DNA of 64,000 nucleotides from MR-S7 sp000400995 (GTDB taxonomy: Bacteria; Pseudomonadota; Gammaproteobacteria; Burkholderiales; Burkholderiaceae_C): assembly GCF_045291395.1 (NCBI RefSeq), contig NZ_CP152342.1, positions 4,402,001 through 4,466,000 on the forward strand, read 5' to 3'. Within the stretch, counting starts at the first letter, position 1. Each line of letters opens with the position of its first letter. Below the pieces are notes generated by a model. That model had not been told where the DNA came from, did no database searches, and was given only the letters and a program-made list of their open reading frames with translations. Below, one piece after another: positions 1 to 7,393 of the stretch. Position numbers and translations under genes: made by a program.

Positions 1-241
1 GCAGCGCGCCTTCCAGACCCTGTCCAACCCCGTCTACCGCCACTTGCGCGTGGCCGACGTGGCCGCGCGCCTGGGCTTCGCCAGCGAGGCGCACTTCAGC
101 CGCGCCTTCCGCGCCGCCTTCGGCCATACGCCCAGCGACGTGCGCGCCATGGCCGAGGCCGCCCGCGCCAGCGGACGCAACCCGCCTGCGCTGCCCAGCG
201 CGGCCTCGGTGGAATACGCCGACTGGCTGCTCGGGCTCTGA
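1..241 (+). CDS. AraC-family regulator, C-terminal fragment
   Basis: The reading frame is open from base 2 and ends with TGA at 239-241, so only the C-terminal 79 residues are inside the window. The visible part is the second helix-turn-helix of an AraC/XylS DNA-binding domain: VADVAARLGFASEAHFSRAFRAAFG followed by the TPSDVR end of the domain. It is a transcription factor whose sensor domain lies upstream of the window, so its ligand and targets cannot be judged. A terminator-like repeat follows about 110 bases downstream. Confidence 0.85.
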   Translation, partial: QRAFQTLSNPVYRHLRVADVAARLGFASEAHFSRAFRAAFGHTPSDVRAMAEAARASGRNPPALPSAASVEYADWLLGL

Positions 242-244
242 GCA

Positions 245-392
245 GACGCCCAGTCAAGCGCCGCGCGAACGCCCGGTCAAGCCGCCGGGGCGCGGCGCCC
301 GCAAGATCGGCCACAGCGCGCATCCATCGGCGCCGAACGCTTCCATAAAGATAGCTTTCAGCGCTTGATACGCAAGCGCTAGCGGGGTTTTT
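245..392 (+). repeat. Long direct repeat, copy A (flanks the InlB-repeat surface gene)
   Basis: This segment closely matches 3494-3640 beyond the 3484 stop codon, so two copies about 3.25 kb apart bracket the large surface-protein gene. Each copy begins with GACGCCCAGTCAAGCGCC, contains a second ACGCC(C/A)(G/A)GTCAAGC unit and a GGGGCGCGGCGCCCG palindrome, and ends with the dispersed hairpin repeat (here at 351-392). The copies diverge mainly near 310-340. Confidence 0.8.
351..392 (+). repeat. Dispersed hairpin repeat, copy 1 (terminator-like)
   Basis: Forward-orientation copy: ATAGCTTTC, then the stem AGCGCTTG / CAAGCGCT around a 5-base loop, then AGCGGGG and TTTTT. It lies downstream of the AraC gene on the same strand, in the orientation expected of an intrinsic terminator. 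Confidence 0.75.
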
Positions 393-418
393 GGACCTCG
401 CCCCTTCGGACCACGTCC

Positions 419-3400
419 ATGAAAACCTTTGCCCTTCGGATGGCCTCGCTTCTGCTGACGGCGGCGGCTTCAGTGTCTGCCGGCGCAGTCACGGTGTTCG
501 ACAACCTGAATGCGGCCAATGACCCGTGGCTCATCACTTTTACGTCCCAGTACCACACCAACCTGTGGGTGGCCAACCGCATCCCCATCGGCGCCGAGTC
601 GCTGCGCATCAACCAGGTGACGATGGACTTGGACCAGTTCGACGGCTTCGAGGTGCAAGTGTGCGCAACCAGCGCCAGTGCCGACACACCGTTCATGGGT
701 GCCTGCGCCCCCTTCACCCCCGATGCAAGCACTGCGGGCCGGCGCGTGTTCACGGGCAACCGCGTCGTTGCGGCGGGCGACTTCGCCTGGGTGGTGATGC
801 GCAGCACGGGCTGGAGCAAGATTCGCCGCCAGATCACAACCGCCACCAACAACGGGCTGACCTGGTATTCGGGTGCCAGCCACAACCCGAACTGGGTCGC
901 CGAGCCCCAAACGTCCCTCGGCATGGCGGTCAACGGCGCGTCTGTGCAACTCGATGGCGTTTGCGGCAGCGCCAGCGGCAGCACGCCTTTGCGCTACCCG
1001 CCCCAGGGGGCCTCGCTGTGCAGCGTAGGTACGGCGAACGGTGTTTGGGGAGAGGAGAACCGCTTTGCCTGGCAGTGCCAGGGCGAATACGGCGGCAACC
1101 CGTCGCCGCAATGCTCTGCGCCCCGGGCCCACTTCGTCGCCACCCAGGCCACGGGCGGCGGCGGCATCGAGCCCGGGCGCGAAGTGGCCGCGGGGCAGCA
1201 GGCCAGCTTCACGCTCACCATTCCGCCAGGCTACACGGCCCAGGCCAGCGGCTGCGGGGGCGCGCTCTCGGGCAGCACCTACACCACCGCAGCCATTACC
1301 GGGCCATGCACCGTCAGCGCCAGCTTCACCCCGCCGCCCGCCAACGGCGCATGCGGCGACACGGCGCCCTCACTCCACTGGCCCACCAGCTTGTGCAGCG
1401 CCGGTTCGCCCACCAACCCATTTGCCACGTCCGATGCCTTCCGCTGGAACTGCGCAGGCACCCACGGCGGCGCCACGGCTGCCTGCCAGGCGCCGCGCCA
1501 ATACACGGTGACAGTCAATATGGATGAGGGCATCGCCAGCGCGCAATGCACCCCCAACCCCGTGGCCTATGGCGTCACCACCGTTTGCACGGCCACGGTA
1601 TCCGACCCTGTCGCCCGCCCCTTCAGCGGCTGGGGCGGTGCATGCAGCGGCACGGGGGCTTGCATGCCCCTGGTTTTCGGCCCGACCACCGTCTCGGCCC
1701 ACTCGACACCCATTACCTACGCCATCGCCACCACCTCCACCACCGGCGGCAGTGTGGCGTGCACGCCCAACCCTGTGCCCCGCGGCCAGAATGCAAGCTG
1801 CACCGCCACGCCCGATACGGGCTACCACTTCACCGGCTGGGCAGGCGATTGCTCGGGTACGGGCGCATGCCAGTTCACCAACGTGACCAGCCCGCGCAGC
1901 GTGAGCGCCACCTTTGCACAAACCACCTACCCCGTCGCCACCCCCACTGCCACCGGCGGCAGCGTGTACTGCACGTCCAACCCCGTGCCCCATGGGCAAG
2001 ACACGATCTGCATCGCGACACCCGGTGCAGGCCATCACTTCACCCATTGGTCGGGCGATTGCTCAGGCACTGCTACTGCGTGCATGCTCCATAACGTGAC
2101 CGGGCCGCGCAGCGTGAGCGCCACCTTTGCGCTCAACACCTACGCCATCGGCATCACCCCCGCCGCCGCCAACGGCACGGTCACCTGCGCGCCCAACCCC
2201 GTCACCCATGGGCAGGATGCAAGCTGCACCGCCACGCCCGATGCGGGCTACCACTTCACTAACTGGTCGGGCGATTGTGCTGGCGCTGGCAGCAACACCA
2301 CATGCCAGCTCACCAACGTGGCCGCGTCGCGCACCGTCTCAGCCACATTCACGCCCAACACCCACGCCATCGCTACTCCCGCCGCCGCCAACGGCACGGT
2401 CACCTGCGCGCCCAACCCCGTTAACCATGGGCAGGACGCAAGCTGCGCCGCCACGCCCGATGCGGGCTACCACTTCACCGGCTGGTCGGGCGATTGCGAG
2501 GGCACCGGTGCGTGCCAGCTCACCAACGTGACCGCGCCGCGCAGCGTGAGCGCCACCTTTGCGCTCAACGCCTATGCCATCAGCACCACCCCCGCCGCCG
2601 CGAACGGCACGGTCACCTGCGCACCCAACCCCGTTAACCATGGGCAGAACGCAAGCTGCACCGCCACGCCCGATACGGGCTACCACTTCACCAGTTGGTC
2701 GGGCGATTGCTTGGGCACGGGCTCATGCCAGCTCACCAACGTGACCAGCCCGCGCAGCGTTTCGGCCACTTTCACCCACGACCCGGTCGATGCCACCTGC
2801 GGCTCGGCGGCCAACGGCGCTGTGGCCTTCAAGCCCGGCGCGAATCTGTGCGCCACGGGCACGCCAGGTGCCGTGCTGTCAGCCAGCGGCCAATACACAT
2901 GGCAGTGCAGCGGTGAATATGGCGGCGCGGCGCAGCAGTGCAGCGCGCCTTGGCAGGGTGCGGGCGGCGATGGCAATCTGGGTGCGGTGGAGGTGGACGG
3001 CGCGAACGGCTGGGAGATCAGCAGCGCCGCCTTTGCCTCCACCCTGCCCGCGCCCTTGCCGCCCCATGTGCGGGCGGTGCACGCACCGCTGGGGCTGGTA
3101 CTGCGGCGTGTCGCTGGCAATGGCGATGCGCAGGTGACCGTGCGCTTCACTGCGCCTGTGCCCCAGGGTGCCATTTATTTCAAATACGGCCCCAGCCCCG
3201 AAGGGCTGGGCTGCACCGGCGCCGCCGCCTGCGCGCAGCCGCACTGGTACGCGCTGCCCGGCGCGCAGTTCGCGCCCGACGGCCTGAGCGTGACCTTCAC
3301 CCTGGCCGACGGCGGCGCGGGCGACAGCGACGCCGTGCCCGGCCAGATCACCGACCCCGGCCTGCCCGTGCTGCTGGCCGCGCCGCCTGGCGGCGCGCAG

Positions 3401-3484
3401 GCCATTCCCACGCTGTCGGCCTGGGCGCTGGCGCTGCTCTCGCTGCTGGCGGCGGGCCTGGGCGCGCGGCGGCGCAGGGCGTGA
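419..3484 (+). CDS. Secreted InlB-repeat protein with IPTL-CTERM sorting signal
   Basis: A predicted surface protein of 1021 residues. Residues 1-23 form a signal peptide ending SVSAGA. Three copies of a roughly 55-residue cysteine-containing module (CGS/CGD ... LC ... WQC-GEYGG) lie near residues 180, 305 and 795. Between the last two are six divergent InlB-type B-repeats (residues about 375-790), each with a C-x-PNPV start, a G(Y/H)HFT-W-GDC centre and a VSATF end. The C-terminus (AIPTLSAWALALL, hydrophobic stretch, RRRR) is an IPTL-CTERM signal, known to be processed by XrtH-type exosortases. The near-identical repeat DNA implies recent amplification. Start at ATG 419 fits the signal peptide. 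Likely matrix or adhesion role is inferred; no ligand is evident. Confidence 0.85.
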   Translation: MKTFALRMASLLLTAAASVSAGAVTVFDNLNAANDPWLITFTSQYHTNLWVANRIPIGAESLRINQVTMDLDQFDGFEVQVCATSASADTPFMGACAPFTPDASTAGRRVFTGNRVVAAGDFAWVVMRSTGWSKIRRQITTATNNGLTWYSGASHNPNWVAEPQTSLGMAVNGASVQLDGVCGSASGSTPLRYPPQGASLCSVGTANGVWGEENRFAWQCQGEYGGNPSPQCSAPRAHFVATQATGGGGIEPGREVAAGQQASFTLTIPPGYTAQASGCGGALSGSTYTTAAITGPCTVSASFTPPPANGACGDTAPSLHWPTSLCSAGSPTNPFATSDAFRWNCAGTHGGATAACQAPRQYTVTVNMDEGIASAQCTPNPVAYGVTTVCTATVSDPVARPFSGWGGACSGTGACMPLVFGPTTVSAHSTPITYAIATTSTTGGSVACTPNPVPRGQNASCTATPDTGYHFTGWAGDCSGTGACQFTNVTSPRSVSATFAQTTYPVATPTATGGSVYCTSNPVPHGQDTICIATPGAGHHFTHWSGDCSGTATACMLHNVTGPRSVSATFALNTYAIGITPAAANGTVTCAPNPVTHGQDASCTATPDAGYHFTNWSGDCAGAGSNTTCQLTNVAASRTVSATFTPNTHAIATPAAANGTVTCAPNPVNHGQDASCAATPDAGYHFTGWSGDCEGTGACQLTNVTAPRSVSATFALNAYAISTTPAAANGTVTCAPNPVNHGQNASCTATPDTGYHFTSWSGDCLGTGSCQLTNVTSPRSVSATFTHDPVDATCGSAANGAVAFKPGANLCATGTPGAVLSASGQYTWQCSGEYGGAAQQCSAPWQGAGGDGNLGAVEVDGANGWEISSAAFASTLPAPLPPHVRAVHAPLGLVLRRVAGNGDAQVTVRFTAPVPQGAIYFKYGPSPEGLGCTGAAACAQPHWYALPGAQFAPDGLSVTFTLADGGAGDSDAVPGQITDPGLPVLLAAPPGGAQAIPTLSAWALALLSLLAAGLGARRRRA

Positions 3485-3493
3485 GCGCCGCCG

Positions 3494-3640
3494 GACGCCC
3501 AGTCAAGCGCCGTGCAAACGCCCAGTCAAGCCGCCGGGGCGCGGCGCCCGCAAGATCGCCCGCGTTGCGCTTCCACCCGCGCCGATCGCTTCCATAAAGA
3601 TAGCTGCCTGCGCTTGATACATAAGCGCTGGAGGCATTTT
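3494..3640 (+). repeat. Long direct repeat, copy B
   Basis: Second copy of the segment at 245-392, immediately after the surface-protein stop codon. The two ACGCCCAGTCAAGC units are more alike here than in copy A. It ends in hairpin repeat copy 2. Confidence 0.8.
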
Positions 3641-3642
3641 TC
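3599..3642 (+). repeat. Dispersed hairpin repeat, copy 2 (terminator-like)
   Basis: Forward copy: GATAGCTGCCT, then GCGCTT / AAGCGC stem extended by GCC / GGC outer pairs, then ATTTTT. It follows the surface-protein gene on the same strand. Its GGAGG also lies 8 bases before ATG 3643 and 15 before ATG 3650, so it might act as a ribosome-binding site for the next gene. Confidence 0.8.
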
Positions 3643-3685
3643 ATGCGCAATGACGGTGCAGCGGACGCCCCCCTTACCCCTTTCC

Positions 3686-4440
3686 ATGACAACCCCTGCG
3701 TGCCCCCGTATGCACCCCTTCCTGGTCTTCATCAGCCTCGCCGCCGCCTTGCTGGGCAGCGCCGCCCACGCCCAGGTCACGCTCTCGGGCGCTGGCGGCG
3801 TGGTCGTCCAGGCCCCCTCGGGGCAGGCCGTGACCCGCTTCGGCAACGACGGCACGGTCGCCATTCCCGCGCTGGGTGCGGCGGGCTTCGTGCGGGCCGA
3901 TGCGCAGGGCGTGCTGTCCGCCGATCCGAATGGGCCCGTGGGGCCGCAGGGCCCGCGGGGGCGCCAGGAGCCCAGGGCGCGGCGGGCGCGCAAGGCCCGG
4001 CAGGGCCGCAAGGGCTTGCGGGAGCCACGGGGCCGACAGGCCCTGCCGGTGCCACGGGGCCACAAGGCGCCAAAGGCGAGACCGGCGCCACAGGAGGCCA
4101 GGGACCGAAGGGTGACAAAGGCGATACGGGCGAGACCGGCCCGCAAGGCCCGGCAGGCTTCTCGGGCCTGGAGGTGATGGAGTATGAGATTGAAGCCCCC
4201 AAGCAGGCAGGCGCGTACATGAACATCTACGCCAAATGCCCCGCTGGCAAGCAAGCCATTGCCGGCGGCTGTACGACGAACAACCATGACGCCCGACTGG
4301 TCACGTGCGCGCCCACCTATGTGGATGGTTTCACCGCTCCCAAGACCTACTACGGCTGGATAGCCAAGTTCGCCCCGCCGGCCTCTGGCGACTGGCAAGG
4401 CGCCACGGGCACCCTCTACATCACCTGCGTCAACAAGTAA
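3686..4440 (+). pseudogene. Collagen-like secreted protein 1, frameshifted
   Basis: From ATG 3686 the frame gives a signal peptide (HPFLVFISLAAALLGSAAHA) and an AQVTLSGAGGVVV head domain closely resembling the intact paralogue at 5252. After GPVGPQGPRG it leaves frame at G5 (3957-3961). Restoring one G joins it to the frame that ends at 4440, giving GAPGAQGAAGAQGPAG collagen-type Gly-X-Y repeats to about 4160 and then a C-terminal domain of about 90 residues with four cysteines. ATG 3643 opens the collagen frame but encodes no signal peptide. ATG 3650 and ATG 3710 are alternative starts. The shift may be a real mutation or a homopolymer undercall. Probable role is secreted surface fibre; no sorting signal is present. 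Confidence 0.75.
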
Positions 4441-4462
4441 GACCATGCAAGCCACCCCCTTG

Positions 4463-4507
4463 CCAGCGCTTGCCTGGAAAGCACACGTAGCTATCAAAAA
4501 CGGAGTC
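4463..4507 (-). repeat. Dispersed hairpin repeat, copy 3 (reverse, degenerate)
   Basis: Reverse-orientation copy: CCAGCGCTTGCCTGGAAAGCACACGTAGCTATC followed by AAAAAC, i.e. TTTTTGATAGCT on the minus strand. It sits between two plus-strand genes, against the terminator orientation seen for most copies. Confidence 0.6.
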
Positions 4508-4542
4508 ATTCACGTTTACGCGCCAGTCTGGCCGCGCTGCTG

Positions 4543-5244
4543 ATGGCCGGCGCGGCAGGCGCGCAGGCAGCGGCGTTCACCGTGGGCTCCGGGGGTGGGG
4601 CGTACCACGGCACGATCGACCTGGCCTGCGATGACCTGGAGGTGAATGGCCCCCTGGACGCTGCGGGCGCCACCTTCACCGGCGTGGGCCGCGTGCGCAT
4701 TGGCGCGGCGGGCTCCATCGCAGCAGCAGGCGCGCGCATCGAGGTGGGTGCGGGATGGCACAACGCAGCCGGCCCGAGCGGCTTCACCGGCGCAAGCAGC
4801 ACCGTGGCCCTGGTGGGCCGCTGCAGCATTGGCAACGCCACAGACATCACCGGCAGCACCACCTTCGACACCCTGAGCGCTGCGCAGGCGGGGCAGACGC
4901 TGCACCTGGCCGCAGGCAGCGAACAACAGGTGACCGGCACGCTCACGTTGGGCAACGTGACGCTATGGGGCCAAGGCGGCGCCGCATTTCTCACGCTGCT
5001 GCCTGGCGGCGTGCAGCAGATCGGCGCCGTGAGCGTGTCGGGCGTGGACGCCTCGCGCGGCCAACGGCTGGCTCCCACCGGCCAGAACGGCCCCGGAGGC
5101 GGCAACGCGCCAGGCTGGTTTGCGCTGGCTCCCGCGCCGGGCGCCGTGCCGGTGCCCTCGCTGGGTGCCTGGAGCCTGCTGCTGCTGTCCGCGCTGACGG
5201 GCCTGCTGGGCTGGCGGCGCAAGTACCTCTGCATTCATCCGTGA
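4543..5244 (+). CDS. Small IPTL-type surface protein, start codon uncertain
   Basis: An exported protein of about 233 residues or slightly more. Its C-terminus (VPVPSLGAWSLLLLSALTGLL then WRRK) is a variant IPTL-CTERM signal, so exosortase processing is predicted. The body is rich in Gly, Ala, Thr and Val (TGVGRVRIGAAGSIAAAGARI), resembling beta-helix or pectate-lyase-like repeats, but no named domain is recognised. ATG 4543 falls inside what looks like the signal peptide. The frame is open upstream to the stop at 4438 and reads SHSRLRASLAALLMAGAAGAQA with no ATG, GTG or TTG ahead of it. The original start codon therefore seems lost, or CTG is used. Seven bases separate it from the next gene. 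Confidence 0.6.
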   Translation: MAGAAGAQAAAFTVGSGGGAYHGTIDLACDDLEVNGPLDAAGATFTGVGRVRIGAAGSIAAAGARIEVGAGWHNAAGPSGFTGASSTVALVGRCSIGNATDITGSTTFDTLSAAQAGQTLHLAAGSEQQVTGTLTLGNVTLWGQGGAAFLTLLPGGVQQIGAVSVSGVDASRGQRLAPTGQNGPGGGNAPGWFALAPAPGAVPVPSLGAWSLLLLSALTGLLGWRRKYLCIHP

Positions 5245-5251
5245 GCGATCC

Positions 5252-6058
5252 ATGCCAAACCAACTGCATCTCCTGTGCGCTGCCCTGATGGCGGCCAGTG
5301 CCGCGCAAGCGCAAGTCACCCTGTCGGGCGCGAGTGGCGTACACATCCAGTCCCACACCACCGGGCAGGCCATCGCCGGCTTTGGCAACGACGGCAAGAT
5401 CGCCATGCCCCAGCTCGGCGCCGCGGGCTTCGTGCGGGCGGACGCGCAGGGCGTGCTGTCGGTCGATCCGGCCGGGCCGGTGGGGCCCGCGGGGCCCGCG
5501 GGGCCGAAGGGCGATACCGGCGCCACGGGTGCAACGGGCGCAACGGGTGCAACGGGTGCAACGGGCGCGCAAGGCCCTGCCGGTGCCGCCGGCGCGAACG
5601 GCCTGCAAGGCCCTGCCGGTGCCGCCGGCCCTGCGGGGCCCGCTGGACCCCAGGGCGACCCCGGCCCGCAAGGCCCCGCCGGCCCCAAGGGCGATACCGG
5701 TCCCGCCGGGCCGCAAGGCGCCGTGGCTGGCGTGACCTTCATGCGGCACGGCTGCTTTTCGGTGCAGGACGACCCTACCGGCAACACCTGGGGCATAGCC
5801 ACACTGATCAGCGGTGCGGACTACACCGTGAACCCCGCCTATGACAACACGACCGGCAACCCCGCCTACTTCATCGTGTTCGGCACGCCGCCGGGCGGCC
5901 TCGACTCCACCGTTGTGCTGGATGTGCGCAACGGCACCACGGGCCGCCCCCTTTCAGCCACCGTCCAGCGCGGCCACGCCATCGACCTGATGGTGGCCTT
6001 GAAGGAGCCGTCCGTGCCGGGCCAGGGTGTGAGCGTCTGCTTCACGCTGATGCGGTGA
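5252..6058 (+). CDS. Collagen-like secreted protein 2
   Basis: A predicted extracellular protein of 268 residues. Residues 1-20 are a signal peptide ending SAAQA. Residues 21-72 form a short head (QVTLSGASGVHI ... FVRADAQGVLSVD) shared with the frameshifted paralogue at 3686. Residues about 75-160 are uninterrupted Gly-X-Y triplets (GPAGPKGDTGATG ...), expected to trimerise like bacterial collagens. The last 105 residues are a globular domain unlike the paralogue's. It lies 7 bases after the small IPTL gene, suggesting co-transcription. There is no membrane anchor or IPTL signal. Function is unknown; an adhesive or matrix fibre is an inference. Confidence 0.75.
   Translation: MPNQLHLLCAALMAASAAQAQVTLSGASGVHIQSHTTGQAIAGFGNDGKIAMPQLGAAGFVRADAQGVLSVDPAGPVGPAGPAGPKGDTGATGATGATGATGATGAQGPAGAAGANGLQGPAGAAGPAGPAGPQGDPGPQGPAGPKGDTGPAGPQGAVAGVTFMRHGCFSVQDDPTGNTWGIATLISGADYTVNPAYDNTTGNPAYFIVFGTPPGGLDSTVVLDVRNGTTGRPLSATVQRGHAIDLMVALKEPSVPGQGVSVCFTLMR
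5525..5569 (+). repeat. 9-base tandem repeat inside collagen-like gene
   Basis: Five near-perfect tandem copies of a GG(T/C)GCAACG-type 9-mer encode GATGATGATGATGAT. Such in-frame units can expand or contract by slippage and change collagen stalk length without breaking the frame. Confidence 0.7.
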
Positions 6059-6089
6059 GGCCCCGCGCGCTCTTTCCTGCTTTGTTTTT

Positions 6090-6135
6090 GATAGCTGGCC
6101 GTGCTTTCGCAGCAAGCGCCAGCGGCCTTTTTCAT
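6090..6135 (+). repeat. Dispersed hairpin repeat, copy 4 (terminator-like)
   Basis: Forward copy after the second collagen-like gene: GATAGCTGGCC, a GCTT / AAGC core, CAGCGGCC, then TTTTT. The outer GGCC / GGCC arms give a long hairpin next to the T-tract, a credible intrinsic terminator. Confidence 0.75.
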
Positions 6136-6162
6136 TGATTTCCCATCTGCCAAGAACCTGCC

Positions 6163-6735
6163 ATGAAACGGACTCTCTACCCCCTTCGCTCCGCAGCCGC
6201 CCTGCTGGCCGCCACCGCTTGCTGCGCGCCCGCCGCCTGGGCCCAGGCGCAGCCCCCGGTAGGCACCATCACCTACGCCCTGGCCGGCGCGGCCCAACCG
6301 GTACCCACGCTGACGCAATGGGGCGTGCTGCTGCTTTCGCTGCTGCTGGCGCCGCTGGCCTGGCGCGCGGCGCGCGGACGCCTGACCTGCCTGGCGCTGG
6401 CCGGGCCGGGGCTGCTGGCCGCCGCGCTGCTGCTGGCGGCGGGCTGGAGCGAGCGGGCGCAGGCGCTGCCCCTGGCGATGGGCGACGTGCTGCTGGACAA
6501 CCCTGCCGGAGGGTCGGCGGACATCCCCTACCACGTCGCGCTGGACACCCCTTTCGCCGACTTCATGTACCAGTACGAGGTGGGCAACGCCACCGGCCAG
6601 CCGCTGCGCATCACGGGCATCACCCTCACGCCGGCGCACACCGACCGGGCGCCCATGGACACGCCGCGCTGCACGGCCGGACTGGTGCTGGCGCCCGGCG
6701 AAGGCTGCTATCTGCTGGTGAGCAAGCCGCACTGA
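6163..6735 (+). CDS. Midcut-by-XrtH type protein
   Basis: A 190-residue protein with a signal peptide (residues 1-27, ending AAWA), then an IPTL-like segment in the middle rather than at the end: VPTLTQWGVLLLSLLLAPLAW (residues about 47-67) followed by basic residues. A second hydrophobic stretch (to about residue 104) and a soluble C-terminal domain (LPLAMGDVLLDNPAGG ... CYLLVSKPH) follow. This layout matches the comamonad family described as midcut-by-XrtH, in which the exosortase is thought to cut mid-protein. Finding it beside two IPTL-CTERM genes supports one sorting system. Its last 28 bases overlap the convergent tetR gene. Confidence 0.7.
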   Translation: MKRTLYPLRSAAALLAATACCAPAAWAQAQPPVGTITYALAGAAQPVPTLTQWGVLLLSLLLAPLAWRAARGRLTCLALAGPGLLAAALLLAAGWSERAQALPLAMGDVLLDNPAGGSADIPYHVALDTPFADFMYQYEVGNATGQPLRITGITLTPAHTDRAPMDTPRCTAGLVLAPGEGCYLLVSKPH

Positions 6736-7355
6736 GCGGTGGCCAGGCCCTGCAGGCAGGTGTCCATGGCCCAGTCGATGATCTGCGCGTCCGCGTGGCC
6801 GCGCTCGCGCAGCAGGCCCGGAAGCGGGTCGGCCGAGCGCGCCAGCAGCACGCACAGCGCCACCTCGGCCGGCAGGTCACACCGCAGATGGCGCGCGGCC
6901 TGGGCCTCGGCGATCCAGCCGAGCGCACGGGCGTGCACCTCGCGCATGGCCGCCTGGTAGGGCGCGCAGTCGCGCAGCGCCTGGGCCAGGGCGGAGTTGC
7001 GGCCGGGCAGCAACGGGGTCTCGTCGCCGAGCTGCAGCTCCAGCAGGCAGCGCAGCAGCGCGCGCAGGCGCTCCATGGCGGGCAGGCCAGCGGGCAGCTC
7101 GGCCACGAAGCGCTGCAGGCGCTCCACCGCGCGCAGCATGGCGGCGGTGCACAGGTCGTCCTTGCCGGCGAAGTGCTTGTACAGGCTGGCCTTGGCGATG
7201 CCCACAGCGGCGGCCACCTCGTCCACGGTCATGGACTCGAAGCCTTTCTCGCCCAGCAGCCGGCTGGCGGCCTGGACGATGGCGTCCTCGCGCGCCTGGT
7301 GCATTTGCGCCTTGAAGGAGGGGCGCGGCGGCTGCGGCAGGTTCATGCGGCGCAT
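6708..7355 (-). CDS. TetR-family transcriptional regulator
   Basis: A DNA-binding repressor of about 215 residues. The N-terminal helix-turn-helix is clear: AIVQAASRLLGEKGFESMT, then VDEVAAAVGIAKASLYKHFAGKDDL (residues about 20-65). The rest is the helical ligand-binding and dimer domain, too variable to predict a ligand. ATG 7355 (MRRMNLPQ) and ATG 7346 (MNLPQ) are both possible; neither has a strong ribosome-binding site. The 3' end overlaps the convergent midcut-by-XrtH gene. The next gene upstream on this strand is the LysR regulator ending at 7394, so no obvious target is adjacent. Confidence 0.85.
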   Translation of the reverse strand: MRRMNLPQPPRPSFKAQMHQAREDAIVQAASRLLGEKGFESMTVDEVAAAVGIAKASLYKHFAGKDDLCTAAMLRAVERLQRFVAELPAGLPAMERLRALLRCLLELQLGDETPLLPGRNSALAQALRDCAPYQAAMREVHARALGWIAEAQAARHLRCDLPAEVALCVLLARSADPLPGLLRERGHADAQIIDWAMDTCLQGLATAQCGLLTSR

Positions 7356-7393
7356 GTTAAGCCGCGGGCGCATAACCCCAGAAGCCCCACAGT

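Noticed and set aside
1729..2790. CRISPR-like regular spacing
   Set aside because: The repeats are about 165 bases, in frame and encode protein domains; there are no short direct repeats with unique spacers.
3643..4440. Uninterrupted 265-codon frame starting at ATG 3643 as the true collagen-like protein
   Set aside because: Its first 100 residues are Arg-rich with no signal peptide, while another frame encodes a signal peptide and a head domain matching the intact paralogue at 5252.
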